Assembly (NCBI GenBank): GCA_026417655.1
Contig: JAOACS010000008.1
Span: forward strand, 62,001 to 126,000
DNA: 64,000 nucleotides
Reading direction: 5' to 3'
From: Syntrophobacterales bacterium
GTDB lineage: Bacteria; Desulfobacterota; Syntrophobacteria; Syntrophobacterales; Thermodesulforhabdaceae
The notes under the pieces were generated by a model. The model was not told the DNA's origin and searched no databases. It saw only the letters and a list, made by a program, of their open reading frames with translations. Of this stretch, positions 17,573 through 27,575 are shown one piece after another. The translations under genes and the position numbers were made by a program. How positions within the stretch are numbered: position 1 is the first letter of the stretch; every line of letters begins with the position of its first letter.

Positions 17573-18310
17573 ATGGATGAATGGGAGCTAGAAAGGCTTC
17601 AGGAGAAATTAGTTAACGTATTGATGAAACTAAGAAATACTTACGGAGGAGCCCTTTCTACGCTCCATATTAAAAGGAGCCTTCCCATTGAAGTGAAGAG
17701 ACTTATTACCAAATTCTTTAATCTATTCGATGAATCATGCCGAGCCTACATCGCCTATCGCCATCGTGTTTTGGGTGATTTGGATAAGGTAAGATGCAAG
17801 ATAGGTTGTTCCTTTTGCTGTTATCAAATACCCTATGGCGCCTCTTATCTTGAATATTTATACCTCTATCATGGCATAACCGAAGTAGCTCCAGGGAGAT
17901 TATTTCTTCCGGCCCTTCTTGATCGAAATGAAGTGCTTTCGCTGATAGTTTATGATCTGGGAGAGACAGGGAATAGGTCCTCTTACACAGAGGCCTTAAT
18001 AAGCTATTCAAAAAGGATGATTCCCTGTCCTTTCTTAGATAAAAGGTCGGCGCTATGTCTACTCTATTTTTTTCGTCCTCTAAGTTGTAGAATGCATGTA
18101 AGTTTTGCTCCTCCTAGATTTTGTGATCCTCTAAACCATGAACCATGGCGCTGTGGTGGGGTCAACATAGAGCCTTCTGATATGTTAAAGGAAGCACTAA
18201 ATAGGGTTGATGAGGTATTTCCATACTCGCTTTCGCGCTTTCTCACTATCGGTGTCGTCGAGTTTATGGTAAACATTATGGGATGTCGCCCCATTCGTTG
18301 GGAGATGTAG
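17573..18310 (+). CDS. YkgJ-family cysteine cluster protein
   Basis: 245 residues. It carries the YkgJ-type metal-chelating cluster: CKIGCSFCCYQIP near residue 80 (C-x3-C-x2-CC), then CPFLDKRSALCLLYFFRPLSCR near residue 150 and a final CDPLNHEPWRCGG. These match the CxxCxxCC family predicted to bind zinc or iron. The biochemical role is unknown. ATG 17573 has a GAAGGGG Shine-Dalgarno. It starts a rightward cluster with the ASKHA, FtsB-like and DUF362 genes. Confidence 0.82.
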   Translation: MDEWELERLQEKLVNVLMKLRNTYGGALSTLHIKRSLPIEVKRLITKFFNLFDESCRAYIAYRHRVLGDLDKVRCKIGCSFCCYQIPYGASYLEYLYLYHGITEVAPGRLFLPALLDRNEVLSLIVYDLGETGNRSSYTEALISYSKRMIPCPFLDKRSALCLLYFFRPLSCRMHVSFAPPRFCDPLNHEPWRCGGVNIEPSDMLKEALNRVDEVFPYSLSRFLTIGVVEFMVNIMGCRPIRWEM

Positions 18311-18340
18311 CTCATTGGAAATAACAGGGGAGATTTGGTG

Positions 18341-19912
18341 ATGAGTGGTGAGACTAAATATCTGCCTCTGGTAGTGGGTGAATCTTTTGAGCTGGAAAGA
18401 CCAAGCCTTAAAGACAATTCAGCCGACTGGGATCGTTTGATAAAGCACCTGAATAGAAGGGGTTTTGATCCTATATCTTCCCAGGGGATACCCTTAGATA
18501 GAATTAAAAGTATCTCTAGCACTGTTAGAAAAAGGGGATTTTCGGGCAGGGCAATTCTCGCCTATGTTATTGATGCGTGGGATATTATCGAAATTGGAGA
18601 TTCTAAAAGTAGTATTCTGGGAGCAGCCTTCGATCTTGGCACAACGAGGATAGCCTTTTACCTTGTAGATCTTTTAGGGGCTAAAATTCTTTATGAAACT
18701 TCTATTTCTAATCCCCAGATCCCCTTCGGCGAGGACATTCTCACCCGTATAAATTATGCGACAACACCTGAAAAACTGAGGCAGTTACAGCTACTTCTCA
18801 TTGACGCATTTAATAGCCTCATGGTAAGGGTTGCGGAGGAGCTTCAATTTGATACAAATTCCATTTATGCGATGGCCGTCGCGGGAAATACTACAATGAG
18901 CCATTTTTTCCTTGGGCTTGATCCATCCCACATCTGTAGAGAGCCTTACATTCCGGTGGTAAATAACTTTCCTATCTTGCGCGCTAAAGATCTAGGGCTT
19001 AAGATGAATCCCGAGGGTATAGTTTATGTGTTTCCCAATGTTGGCTCCTATTTTGGAGGAGATGCTGTAGCGGGCATTCTGGCCTCTGGTATGCATCGTC
19101 AGGAGAATGTATCGGTCTTTGTTGATGTTGGAACAAATGCAGAAGTGGTCCTTGGAAATAGAGATTGGATGATCGCCTGTGCTGGGGCAGCAGGTCCTGC
19201 TTTGGAAGGAGGTGTTGTAGAACGTGGTATGATGGCTATGCCAGGGGCAATAGACCGGATAAGGATCGATCCTGAGACACTGGAATTAACCTATCACACT
19301 ATAGGTGACCAAAAACCCCTTGGTATATGTGGCTCTGGTCTTATCGATCTAATAGCCGAAATGTTTCAGGCTGGTATTTTAACTATTCAGGGAAAAATAA
19401 ATACTAGGATAGAGCATCCTCGGATTGTAGCCACACCTGATGGAATGGGTTTTGTCGTTGCCTTCTCCCATGAGACAGCGGACGGTAGGGATCTAATTAT
19501 ATCCGACATAGATATAGGAATTCTTCTCAAGTCCAAGGCGGCTATGTATACCATCTTAAATATTATAGCCCGTAAGGTTGGACTTGATATTCACGATATA
19601 GATAGGTTCTACGTTGCTGGAACTTTTGGAAATCATATTGATCCTCAGATGGCCATTCGCATAGGCATGCTACCTGATATTCCCATAGAAAAATTCGTCC
19701 CCCTTGGTAACACCTCAGGTCAGGGTGCTTCAATGCTTCTGCTTAATCGGAATATGTTTCAGGAGATTAGGGAAATATGTGCTAAGTTGACCTACGTTGA
19801 ATTAAATGTCAATGTTGAACTTATCCATGAATTCAGAGGTGCCCTATTTCTACCTCATACGGATCCGTCACTTTTTCCCTCTGTAAAGATTCCACAAATA
19901 GCGAAGGGATGA
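18341..19912 (+). CDS. RACE-like ASKHA (DUF4445) corrinoid-activator protein lacking the ferredoxin domain
   Basis: About 523 residues. From residue about 95 it follows the ASKHA part of reductive activators of corrinoid proteins: AFDLGTTRIAFYLVD, AVAGNTTMSHFFLG, FVDVGTNAEVVLG, CAGAAGPALEGG, GICGSGLIDLIAEM, YVAGTFGNHIDP. Residues 1-90 resemble the linker/middle region, but the usual N-terminal [2Fe-2S] domain with its cysteines is absent, so electrons would come from another protein. The DUF362 ferredoxin two genes downstream is a candidate. ATG 18341 is preferred over TTG 18335 by its spacing to AGGGGAG. Confidence 0.85.
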   Translation: MSGETKYLPLVVGESFELERPSLKDNSADWDRLIKHLNRRGFDPISSQGIPLDRIKSISSTVRKRGFSGRAILAYVIDAWDIIEIGDSKSSILGAAFDLGTTRIAFYLVDLLGAKILYETSISNPQIPFGEDILTRINYATTPEKLRQLQLLLIDAFNSLMVRVAEELQFDTNSIYAMAVAGNTTMSHFFLGLDPSHICREPYIPVVNNFPILRAKDLGLKMNPEGIVYVFPNVGSYFGGDAVAGILASGMHRQENVSVFVDVGTNAEVVLGNRDWMIACAGAAGPALEGGVVERGMMAMPGAIDRIRIDPETLELTYHTIGDQKPLGICGSGLIDLIAEMFQAGILTIQGKINTRIEHPRIVATPDGMGFVVAFSHETADGRDLIISDIDIGILLKSKAAMYTILNIIARKVGLDIHDIDRFYVAGTFGNHIDPQMAIRIGMLPDIPIEKFVPLGNTSGQGASMLLLNRNMFQEIREICAKLTYVELNVNVELIHEFRGALFLPHTDPSLFPSVKIPQIAKG

Positions 19913-19915
19913 GCA

Positions 19916-20227
19916 GTGAAAGGGTGGTTTAATGCCCGGATCCTTTTTTGGGGAAGTGCTTTGGTTGTTTTTGTCTTCTTCTTTTATGGTATCTTTTTCT
20001 CTCCCACGGGTATAAAGGGTTATCTTAACAAGAAAAGTCAACTAATGATTTTGAACCAGCATGTAGAAACTACAACAAAGGAAAATGAGAAACTTTATGG
20101 GTCCATAAAACAGTTTAGAAGTGATCCTAAATGTCGGGTTAAAGTTATCCGGGAGAAACTCGGATGGGTTCATGAAGGCGAACGTCGTATCACCTTTGTG
20201 CCACAAACTATAAATCAAACTCCATGA
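19916..20227 (+). CDS. FtsB/DivIC-like septum formation initiator
   Basis: 103 residues: one membrane helix (about residues 8-30) followed by a coiled coil (about 38-72) and a C-terminal segment with CRVKVIREKLGWVHEGE that resembles the FtsB/DivIC tail (REKLGWV). A bitopic periplasmic coiled-coil protein of the divisome FtsQ-B-L complex is the best fit. The GTG start at 19916 lies 3 bases after the previous stop, so translation is likely coupled. Confidence 0.8.
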   Translation: MKGWFNARILFWGSALVVFVFFFYGIFFSPTGIKGYLNKKSQLMILNQHVETTTKENEKLYGSIKQFRSDPKCRVKVIREKLGWVHEGERRITFVPQTINQTP

Positions 20228-20239
20228 AGGAGGGCAAAG

Positions 20240-21280
20240 ATGGATTACAACAAAGTGTTTATGGTAAAATGGAACCCCTTTTCGAATATGTTGAGCAAAG
20301 CCAGAAAGCTTTATAGAGAGTCGGGAATTTTTGATGTAGTGGAAAAGGGCGATCTAGTGGCTATAAAACTTCACGTTGGCGAATTGGGAAACCCCAACTA
20401 TATCCGTCCCTTTTTTGTTAAACAGATCTTTGATGCTGTGAAGGAACGAGGCGGAAAACCCTTTTTGACAGATACAACAACATATTATCCTGAGATGAGG
20501 GAAAATGGTTATGATCATTATGAAACGGCTTTAGCCAACGGTTTTGGATTTGGTCACTTTATCAGTGCGGACGGCCTAAAGGGCGGTTATGTCATCCCTG
20601 TTCCAACAGGTTCAGACCTCATTAAGGAGATCGAGATTGCAGGTGGTCTCTATGAAGCCGATGCTATGATAGTGGTGACTCATGTCAAAGGACACCCCCT
20701 GGCTGGCATTGGAGGAGCAATAAAGAATTTAGCAATGGGAGGAGTTTCTAAGAAGTCTAAGCTCGATCAACACAAACTTGTGGATATGGAGATTAATGTT
20801 GAGAAATGCCAAGGTTGTGGAGCCTGCCGTGAAGCCTGTAGAATGAAGATACCCGTCATTGATCCCGAAAGGAATGTTGTAATAATAGATGATCCAAGAT
20901 GTATGAGATGCCCCATTTGTGGCCAAGCCTGTCCTGAAGGGGTGATTACTCTTCATAACAAGGCAAGACTCTGTCAGGGGCTTGCTGTGGCAGCGAATGC
21001 GATTTTAAAAGCCTTTAAACCTGGGAAAGTTGCCTTTGTAAATTTTGCGGTTTCCCTTAGCACAATTTGTGATTGCGGACCTATTCAGGCAGAGTTTATA
21101 GGGCCCGATGTAGGCATATTTGCTGGTTATTCAGCCCTTTCAGTGGATGCGGCAAGTTTTTCCTTGATAGACCATAGGCGTCTGAACGAGCTCCACAATA
21201 CCGACGCTTGGGAGCAGGTTAGATACCTGAAGGTTCTTGGTTATCCAGGATCCGAAAACCCGGAGATTATTCAAGTTTGA
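20240..21280 (+). CDS. DUF362 protein with two 4Fe-4S clusters
   Basis: 346 residues. DUF362 features include the N-terminal KLHVGELGNPNYIRP, GGKPFLTDTTTYY and VVTHVKGHPLAGIGGAIKNLAMGG. Two ferredoxin motifs are inserted near residues 193-235: CQGCGACREACRM and CMRCPICGQACPEG. The family function is not established; it occurs widely in anaerobes. It follows the FtsB-like gene by 12 bases with AGGAGG upstream. A redox link to the upstream RACE-like protein is an inference from proximity. Confidence 0.88.
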   Translation: MDYNKVFMVKWNPFSNMLSKARKLYRESGIFDVVEKGDLVAIKLHVGELGNPNYIRPFFVKQIFDAVKERGGKPFLTDTTTYYPEMRENGYDHYETALANGFGFGHFISADGLKGGYVIPVPTGSDLIKEIEIAGGLYEADAMIVVTHVKGHPLAGIGGAIKNLAMGGVSKKSKLDQHKLVDMEINVEKCQGCGACREACRMKIPVIDPERNVVIIDDPRCMRCPICGQACPEGVITLHNKARLCQGLAVAANAILKAFKPGKVAFVNFAVSLSTICDCGPIQAEFIGPDVGIFAGYSALSVDAASFSLIDHRRLNELHNTDAWEQVRYLKVLGYPGSENPEIIQV

Positions 21281-21309
21281 TTGACAGAGGGTGATTTTTC
21301 TTCTACAGT
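21281..21309 (+). promoter_or_regulatory. Sigma-70-type promoter for the ilv-leu operon
   Basis: Exact TTGACA (21281-21286), 17-base spacer, TACAGT (21304-21309). It directly follows the DUF362 stop and gives a leader of about 118 bases before ilvB. Confidence 0.6.
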
Positions 21310-21376
21310 TCAAAAACCCACTTGGAGGGATTTTTTTCCTTTGAAGATAATGGTTTAGACTAGTTAAAATTTATTG

Positions 21377-21394
21377 ATCGAGGGTAAACTCGAT
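21377..21394 (+). promoter_or_regulatory. Inverted repeat in the ilvB leader
   Basis: ATCGAG-GGTAAA-CTCGAT, perfect 6-base arms, lies in the transcribed leader 40 bases before the ilvB ATG. It is not followed directly by a T-run, so it is not an intrinsic terminator; an operator or small leader hairpin is possible. No T-box or leader peptide rich in Ile, Leu or Val was recognised. Confidence 0.4.
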
Positions 21395-21434
21395 AAAAAA
21401 TTTAGTATTGTCTTTTTGAGAGGTTTAGGATGCC

Positions 21435-23147
21435 ATGAAACTTACAGGGGCCCAGATATTTTTTGAGTGCTTGAAGCGCGAGGGAGTGGATGTAATCTTT
21501 GGGTACCCAGGCGGAGCGGTACTTGACATCTATCATGAGATGTCTAACCACAACATCAAGCACATCCTCGTGCGCCATGAGCAGGGGGCTGCTCATGCGG
21601 CAGATGGCTATGCGAGAGCTTCCGGTAAAGTGGGCGTATGCCTTGTCACTTCAGGGCCTGGAGCTACTAATACTGTAACTGGTATTGCTACCGCTTACAT
21701 GGATTCTGTCCCCATGGTTGTATTTACGGGACAGGTTCCTACGCACCTTATCGGAAATGATGCATTTCAAGAGGTAGATATAACGGGCATAACTCGTCCA
21801 TGCACTAAACATAATTATCTAGTAAAGGATGTAAGAGACCTTGCCAGAGTTATTAGGGAGGCCTTTTACCTTGCAAGGTCGGGACGACCTGGTCCTGTTC
21901 TTGTAGATCTTCCAAAGAACGTGATTCAAGCGGTAACCAATTTCGTCTATCCTGAGACGGTAAACCTTAGAGGCTACCGTCCGACCATTGAGCCCCATAA
22001 GGGGCAGGTTAAAAGGGCAGCTCAGGCTATTCGTAAGGCAAAACGACCTGTAATCTATGCCGGGGGAGGTGTAATTCATTCTGGAGCCTCAGAAGAACTC
22101 AGAAAGCTTGCTGAAATCCTTCAGATTCCCGTAACAACAACCCTAATGGGGCTTGGTGGGTTTCCAGCAACGTTAAAGAAGGGCACAAAGGAGTTTCATC
22201 CGCTCTGGATGGGTATGCTTGGAATGCACGGCACCTACTGTGCTAATATGGCGGTAAGCAACTGCGATTTGCTTTTTGCTATAGGAGCTCGTTTTGATGA
22301 TCGTGTTACGGGCAAAGTGGAAGCCTTCGCTCCCAATGCCACCATAATCCATATTGATGTTGACCCCACCAGCATTAGCAAAAACGTTATAGTCGATATC
22401 CCCATAGTGGGAGATTGTAAACGAACTCTCCAATATCTTATTTCCCTATTTGAGGAAGAACCGATTCATGAGCTTAAAGAAAAGAGACGTTCTTGGCTTG
22501 AACAGATTGACGAATGGAAAAGAGCTCATCCTCTTACTTACAAGCAAGAGGGAAATGTAATTAAGCCTCAATTTGTGGTTGAAAAGCTTTATGAACTCTC
22601 CAAAGGGGATGCCGTGATTACTACTGAAGTTGGGCAAAATCAAATGTGGACCGCCCAGTTTTATCATTTTAACGAGCCTAGAACCCTTATCACTTCTGGT
22701 GGATTGGGGACAATGGGTTATGGTTTCCCGGCCGCCATTGGAGCTCAGGTGGCAAGGCCCGATAAGTTGGTCATTGACATAGCTGGTGATGGCAGTATCC
22801 AGATGAATATCCAGGAGCTTGTCACGGCCGTCTGTAATGAACTTCCCGTAAAAATAGCTATACTGAATAACGGATATCTCGGTATGGTCCGTCAATGGCA
22901 GGAACTATTTTATAACAAAAATTATTGTCAGACTTGCCTGAGCGCTTCTCCAGATTTTGTAAAACTTGCCGAGGCTTATGGTGCCGTGGGACTTAAAGCA
23001 GTTACTCCCGAGGAGGTAGAACCTGTAATCAAAAGGGCCCTCGAAACACCGAAAACGGTTATCATGGAATTTGTAGTGGATAAAGAAGAGGGTGTCTATC
23101 CCATGGTGCCAGCAGGAAAACCTATAAATGAGATGTTATTGGTATAG
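21435..23147 (+). CDS. ilvB: Acetolactate synthase large subunit
   Basis: ThDP-dependent enzyme forming acetolactate or acetohydroxybutyrate, first committed step to Val/Leu/Ile. 570 residues, normal length. Seen: [14 protein letters not shown], catalytic Glu region [31 protein letters not shown], and the ThDP/Mg motif [15 protein letters not shown] through [15 protein letters not shown]. The first ATG (21430) is out of frame; 21435 has AGGTTTAGGA just upstream. ilvN follows after 8 bases. Confidence 0.97.
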   Translation: MKLTGAQIFFECLKREGVDVIFGYPGGAVLDIYHEMSNHNIKHILVRHEQGAAHAADGYARASGKVGVCLVTSGPGATNTVTGIATAYMDSVPMVVFTGQVPTHLIGNDAFQEVDITGITRPCTKHNYLVKDVRDLARVIREAFYLARSGRPGPVLVDLPKNVIQAVTNFVYPETVNLRGYRPTIEPHKGQVKRAAQAIRKAKRPVIYAGGGVIHSGASEELRKLAEILQIPVTTTLMGLGGFPATLKKGTKEFHPLWMGMLGMHGTYCANMAVSNCDLLFAIGARFDDRVTGKVEAFAPNATIIHIDVDPTSISKNVIVDIPIVGDCKRTLQYLISLFEEEPIHELKEKRRSWLEQIDEWKRAHPLTYKQEGNVIKPQFVVEKLYELSKGDAVITTEVGQNQMWTAQFYHFNEPRTLITSGGLGTMGYGFPAAIGAQVARPDKLVIDIAGDGSIQMNIQELVTAVCNELPVKIAILNNGYLGMVRQWQELFYNKNYCQTCLSASPDFVKLAEAYGAVGLKAVTPEEVEPVIKRALETPKTVIMEFVVDKEEGVYPMVPAGKPINEMLLV

Positions 23148-23155
23148 GTGGCGAT

Positions 23156-23728
23156 ATGAGCTCTAATGGACCTAATGAAAACAATCAGCGTCATACTATT
23201 GGAGTGTTGGTGGAGAACCAGCCTGGTGTTCTTGCCAGAGTAGCTGGGCTCTTCAGTGGACGTGGTTTCAATATAGAGAGTCTCACTGTTGCGGAGACCA
23301 ACGAGCCTGGTATGTCCAGAATTACGCTTGTAACGACTGGTGACCAGCATATTGTTGAGCAGATAATAAAGCAGCTTAACAAGCTGATAAACGTCATTAA
23401 GGTTATAGAATTTCGCAACATGGAGTTTGTCGAGAGGGAAATGGCCCTCATCAAGGTAAAGGCGGAAAAACAGAGCAGGGCAGAGATTCTTAGAATTGTC
23501 GATATATTTCGGGCTAAAGTTGTTGATGTGAGCCCCTATTCTTACATCATAGAGGTTACGGGGGATGAGGGAAAGATTTCGGCAATTCTGGAGCTTCTCA
23601 ACCAGTTTGGCATCTTAGAGCTAGCTAGGACTGGAAAGGCCGCTATGGCCAGGGGTAAGAAGGAGTATGGCAAAAAAGGTTTACCACACAAGATTGTGAC
23701 CAGAGAGCAGGAAACCGTCGATGAATGA
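23156..23728 (+). CDS. ilvN: Acetolactate synthase small (regulatory) subunit
   Basis: 190 residues. The N-terminal ACT domain (TIGVLVENQPGVLARVAGLF, residues about 14-33) binds valine in the family and gives feedback control; the C-terminal ALS small-subunit domain follows (about 88-165). It ends with a charged tail. It lies between ilvB and ilvC with short spacings, so the holoenzyme and reductoisomerase are co-expressed. Confidence 0.96.
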   Translation: MSSNGPNENNQRHTIGVLVENQPGVLARVAGLFSGRGFNIESLTVAETNEPGMSRITLVTTGDQHIVEQIIKQLNKLINVIKVIEFRNMEFVEREMALIKVKAEKQSRAEILRIVDIFRAKVVDVSPYSYIIEVTGDEGKISAILELLNQFGILELARTGKAAMARGKKEYGKKGLPHKIVTREQETVDE

Positions 23729-23754
23729 GTGATAGATAAGATAGGAGGATCCTA

Positions 23755-24765
23755 ATGCGTTTATTTTACGAGGCCGATGCCAACTTGGGACTTCTTCAGG
23801 GTAAGAAGGTTGCAATTGTTGGATACGGTAGTCAGGGACATGCACAGGCACAGAATTTAAGAGACAGCGGTATTCAAGTTATAGTGGCCCAAAGACCTGG
23901 ATCCTATAACTATAACCTTGCTGTGGAACATGGTTTTAGACCAGTTTCCGTAGAGGAGGCTACCCAACAGGCCGATATAATCCAGATTCTTATACCGGAT
24001 CACATTCAGGCAAGTGTTTATCGAAACTCAATAGCTCCTTACTTAAAACCCGGAAAGATGCTCATGTTTTCCCATGGCTTTAATATTCACTTTGGCCAGA
24101 TAGTTCCTCCCAAAGAGGTTGATGTTACGATGGTTGCGCCGAAGGGGCCTGGTCACCTTGTAAGAAGCGAGTATGTTAGAGGAGCTGGGGTTCCTGCTCT
24201 GGTTGCCGTTCAACAGAATGCTACAGGGCAGGCCCTTGACCTGGCTTTGGCTTATGCGAAGGGGATTGGGGCTACAAGGGCAGGGGTGATGGAGACCACA
24301 TTTCAAGAAGAGACGGAAACGGATCTTTTCGGCGAGCAGTGTGTGCTCTGTGGAGGCGTTACGGCCCTAATAAAGGCGGGTTTTGAAACCCTCGTTGAAG
24401 CTGGGTATCAGCCCGAGGTAGCCTACTTCGAGTGTCTTCACGAACTAAAACTAATAGTTGACCTCATTTATCAAGGCGGTTTTTCTTACATGAGATACTC
24501 CATAAGCGACACGGCCGAATACGGTGATCTTACAAGGGGACCTCGTATTATAACCGATGAGACAAAGCAGGTTATGAAAACTATTCTTAGGGAGATTCAA
24601 TCGGGAACTTTTGCTAAGGAATGGATTCTCGAAAATCAGGCGGGAAGACCCTCCTTTCAGGCCTTGAGAAGGCGGGCAAGGAATCACCTTATTGAGGAAG
24701 TAGGAAAGAAACTTAGAGCTATGATGCCATTTCTTCAGGCTAAGGAAGTTCCAGAGGGTTATTAA
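23755..24765 (+). CDS. ilvC: Ketol-acid reductoisomerase, class I
   Basis: 336 residues, the short class I form. Rossmann motif [17 protein letters not shown] at about residue 24; catalytic regions [32 protein letters not shown] and [10 protein letters not shown]. It converts acetolactate to 2,3-dihydroxyisovalerate with Mg2+ and NAD(P)H. The loop QRPGSYNYN that sets cofactor choice differs from the usual RxGS pattern, so cofactor preference is not called. AGGAGG precedes the ATG. Confidence 0.97.
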   Translation: MRLFYEADANLGLLQGKKVAIVGYGSQGHAQAQNLRDSGIQVIVAQRPGSYNYNLAVEHGFRPVSVEEATQQADIIQILIPDHIQASVYRNSIAPYLKPGKMLMFSHGFNIHFGQIVPPKEVDVTMVAPKGPGHLVRSEYVRGAGVPALVAVQQNATGQALDLALAYAKGIGATRAGVMETTFQEETETDLFGEQCVLCGGVTALIKAGFETLVEAGYQPEVAYFECLHELKLIVDLIYQGGFSYMRYSISDTAEYGDLTRGPRIITDETKQVMKTILREIQSGTFAKEWILENQAGRPSFQALRRRARNHLIEEVGKKLRAMMPFLQAKEVPEGY

Positions 24766-24775
24766 GGGGAAGTAA

Positions 24776-25456
24776 GTGAAGGCCCAATATCACATCTTCG
24801 ATAATGAAAGAGATCGTATTCCCGTTACCAAAGAAGGTTATCCCTTCATATTTCTGGGAGTGCTTTTTACCGTTACCATGGCGCTACTTGATATGGCGAT
24901 TTGCTCAATTCTCGGTTTTGTCTTGACGGCTTTTATACTTTACTTTTTCCGTGATCCCCAAAGGATTGTCCCTGCTGATCCGAAACTTATTGTCGCACCA
25001 GCCGATGGATTTATAATCGATATAAAGGAGGTCTCGCCACCTGAGATAGAATCTTCCAACAATGTACCCTATCGTAGAATTAGCATTTTCATGACGGTAT
25101 TCGATGTTCATGTAAATAGAGCGCCCTGTTCTGGAAAAATTTTAAGGGTCCATCACGAAAGTGGAAAGTTCATGGCGGCTCAAAAACCTAATGCCCCCCT
25201 TCAAAACGAGAGAAACACGGTAGTGATGGAAACAGCTCAGGGCGAAAGGATTGTTATTGTCCAAGTTGCCGGCCTTATAGCTAGAAGAATTGTATTTTGG
25301 CACCAAGAGGGAAGTGTGGTCCACAAGGGGGAACGGATTGGTATGATACGTTTTGGATCCCGCGTTGATCTTTATATTCCCACTTATTGGGAAATTAAAA
25401 TATCTCGCGGACAAAGAGTTAGAGCAGGGGAGACAGTGGTATGTATAACGACATGA
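24776..25456 (+). CDS. psd: Phosphatidylserine decarboxylase (archaeal-type, short)
   Basis: 226-residue pyruvoyl enzyme making phosphatidylethanolamine. Two N-terminal membrane helices (about residues 18-55) are followed by YFFRDPQR and APADGFI. The C-terminal MIRFGSRVDLY carries the Gly-Ser self-cleavage site that generates the pyruvoyl group; VFDVHVNRAPCSG and HHESGKF are family motifs. GTG start with GGGGAAG upstream. It overlaps pssA by 16 bases, the next earlier step, a common arrangement. Confidence 0.95.
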   Translation: MKAQYHIFDNERDRIPVTKEGYPFIFLGVLFTVTMALLDMAICSILGFVLTAFILYFFRDPQRIVPADPKLIVAPADGFIIDIKEVSPPEIESSNNVPYRRISIFMTVFDVHVNRAPCSGKILRVHHESGKFMAAQKPNAPLQNERNTVVMETAQGERIVIVQVAGLIARRIVFWHQEGSVVHKGERIGMIRFGSRVDLYIPTYWEIKISRGQRVRAGETVVCITT

Positions 25457-26241
25457 CCTATCACAAGAAAAATAAATGGCGAAGAGGGGAAGAGGGTAAA
25501 ATCCGACGAGGGATTTACATTCTTCCTAATTTGTTAACAACGGGGAACCTATTTGCTGGTTTCGTGTCAATTATTAGCACCATAGAGGGGGATTACGAAA
25601 AGGCGGCCATTGCTATTCTTATATCATGGGTTTTAGATATTCTTGATGGGAAGGTAGCACGGCTTGCAAAGGCGACGAGCCGGTTTGGTATTGAGTATGA
25701 TTCACTTGCGGATTTAGTAGCCTTTGGGGTAGCCCCTGGACTTCTAGTGTATATGTGGGGACTTACGGATTTGGAAAGGTTAGGTTGGCTTGTAGCTTTT
25801 GCCTTTGTAGCTTGTGGAGCCCTACGACTTGCTCGGTTCAATACAATGGCTACAACTGAGGCTAAACAGTATTTTCTCGGACTCCCAATACCTGGTGCTG
25901 CAGGTATGGTAGCTACCCTTGTTTTGTTCCTTCATCCCCATTATCCTCAACCACAAGGGTTTCTTCAGATTATGCTTTTACTCGTAGTGTTTATCCTTTC
26001 ACTCCTTATGGTTAGCAATATACATTATAGCGCCTTTAAGGAGTTGGAGTTTATAAAGACCAGGCCTATCCAAGCCACTTTGATTATAGTGCTTCTTATA
26101 GTGGTGGTTGCTGCAAGACCTAGGATGATACTTTTTGCTGGACTCCTTTCGTATGTTCTTTCTGGTCCTTCTCTGTGGCTTGGGAAGAAACTAAGGAGAA
26201 GCCGTGAAGTTTCAGAAGAAAAGGTGCGTTCTGAGAAGTAA
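25441..26241 (+). CDS. pssA: CDP-diacylglycerol-serine O-phosphatidyltransferase
   Basis: 266 residues with many membrane helices. The CDP-alcohol phosphatidyltransferase signature DG-x2-AR-x8-G-x3-D-x3-D is seen at about residue 69 (LDGKVAR through EYDSLAD). YILPNLLTTGNLFAGF near residue 24 is typical of PssA. It makes phosphatidylserine, the substrate of the psd product just upstream. The tail after residue 245 is charged and cytosolic. The position inside an amino-acid operon, between ilvC and leuC, recurs in several bacterial groups. Confidence 0.95.
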   Translation: MYNDMTYHKKNKWRRGEEGKIRRGIYILPNLLTTGNLFAGFVSIISTIEGDYEKAAIAILISWVLDILDGKVARLAKATSRFGIEYDSLADLVAFGVAPGLLVYMWGLTDLERLGWLVAFAFVACGALRLARFNTMATTEAKQYFLGLPIPGAAGMVATLVLFLHPHYPQPQGFLQIMLLLVVFILSLLMVSNIHYSAFKELEFIKTRPIQATLIIVLLIVVVAARPRMILFAGLLSYVLSGPSLWLGKKLRRSREVSEEKVRSEK

Positions 26242-26270
26242 ACTCTAAAGGATATATATTAAGGGAGACC

Positions 26271-27575
26271 ATGGCTGGGAAAACACTTGCTGAAAAGATT
26301 CTAGCTGCCCACGCCGACTCAAGTGATGTCAGAGCCGGGCAAATTGTTGAAGTATCAGTTGATTTTTGCTTTGGTAACGATATTACAGCCCCTTTGGCTA
26401 TAAAAACCTTTAAGGAAGCTGGCTTTTCTAAGGTTTTCGATCCCTATCGGATCGCCCTAATCCCTGACCACTTCACGCCCAACAAAGATATAGCTTCAGC
26501 TATGCAGGTAAAGGCTATGCGGGATTTTGCTAGGGAGCAGGGCATTCCCTATTTCTACGAGGTTGGACGAGTGGGGATCGAGCATGCACTACTTCCTGAA
26601 GAGGGTCTTGTGCTTCCGGGGGAGGTTATAGTCGGAGCTGATAGTCATACCTGCACTTACGGAGCTCTTGGAGCTTTCGCCACCGGTGTAGGAAGCACCG
26701 ATCTTGCTGCTATTATGGCTACAGGGAGGACCTGGTTTAAAGTACCTTCTTCAATAAAGGTTATCTTTAAGGGAAAATTGGGGCCCTGGCTTGGTGGCAA
26801 AGATCTGATACTTTACACGATCGGAAAACTTGGTGTTGAAGGAGCTCGTTACAGGGCTTTGGAATTCGCCGGCGAAGTTATAGAAAATCTTTCTATGGCC
26901 GATAGGTTTTCTCTTTGCAATATGGCCATTGAAGCCGGGGCTAAGGTTGGATTGATTGCTCCCGATGAGATTACGAAGGAATATGTAAAGGGAATAGCGA
27001 AACGTCCTTACTATTTTTATCAGAGCGATCCCGATGCGGGATATGAAGCTATCTATGAATGGGATGTATCTTCATTGGAGCCGCTTGTTGCCTTTCCCCA
27101 TATTCCAGAAAATGTTCATCCCGTAAGCGAAGCTCGAAATGTAGTGATTGATCAGGTGGTAATAGGATCCTGCACTAATGGAAGGATAGAGGATCTAAGA
27201 ATTGCTGCGATGCTTTTTAAAGGTAGAAGGGTTCATCCTAGAGTCCGATGTCTTATCTTCCCTGCTACACCTCGGATATATCGTCAGGCATTGGAGGAGG
27301 GACTTTTACAGATATTCGTCAAGGCTGAAGCGGTCGTGAGTCCACCAACCTGTGGCCCCTGCCTCGGTGGGCATATGGGCATCTTAGCTAAGGGGGAACG
27401 AGCTATCGCAACAACAAATAGGAACTTTGTCGGTCGTATGGGACATCCAGAGAGTGAAGTGTTTCTTAGTAATCCAGCGGTGGCAGCAGCATCGGCGATC
27501 ACAGGTCAAATAACTCATCCTGGAGAAATAATGGATCATCCCACAGTTGGAGGAGAACATGCGTTTTCGCGGTAG
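26271..27575 (+). CDS. leuC: 3-isopropylmalate dehydratase large subunit
   Basis: 434-residue aconitase-family 4Fe-4S enzyme. Cluster cysteines lie in [26 protein letters not shown] and [10 protein letters not shown]. Its length and the two-subunit layout with leuD match the shorter LeuC/HacA branch seen in archaea and many anaerobes, which can also accept homoaconitate or citramalate. leuB and leuD beside it favour leucine synthesis. It overlaps leuD by 17 bases. Confidence 0.95.
   Translation: MAGKTLAEKILAAHADSSDVRAGQIVEVSVDFCFGNDITAPLAIKTFKEAGFSKVFDPYRIALIPDHFTPNKDIASAMQVKAMRDFAREQGIPYFYEVGRVGIEHALLPEEGLVLPGEVIVGADSHTCTYGALGAFATGVGSTDLAAIMATGRTWFKVPSSIKVIFKGKLGPWLGGKDLILYTIGKLGVEGARYRALEFAGEVIENLSMADRFSLCNMAIEAGAKVGLIAPDEITKEYVKGIAKRPYYFYQSDPDAGYEAIYEWDVSSLEPLVAFPHIPENVHPVSEARNVVIDQVVIGSCTNGRIEDLRIAAMLFKGRRVHPRVRCLIFPATPRIYRQALEEGLLQIFVKAEAVVSPPTCGPCLGGHMGILAKGERAIATTNRNFVGRMGHPESEVFLSNPAVAAASAITGQITHPGEIMDHPTVGGEHAFSR

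Noticed and set aside
22446-22895. 149-codon frame antisense to ilvB
   Set aside because: It lies opposite conserved ThDP-binding sequence and has no motif of its own.
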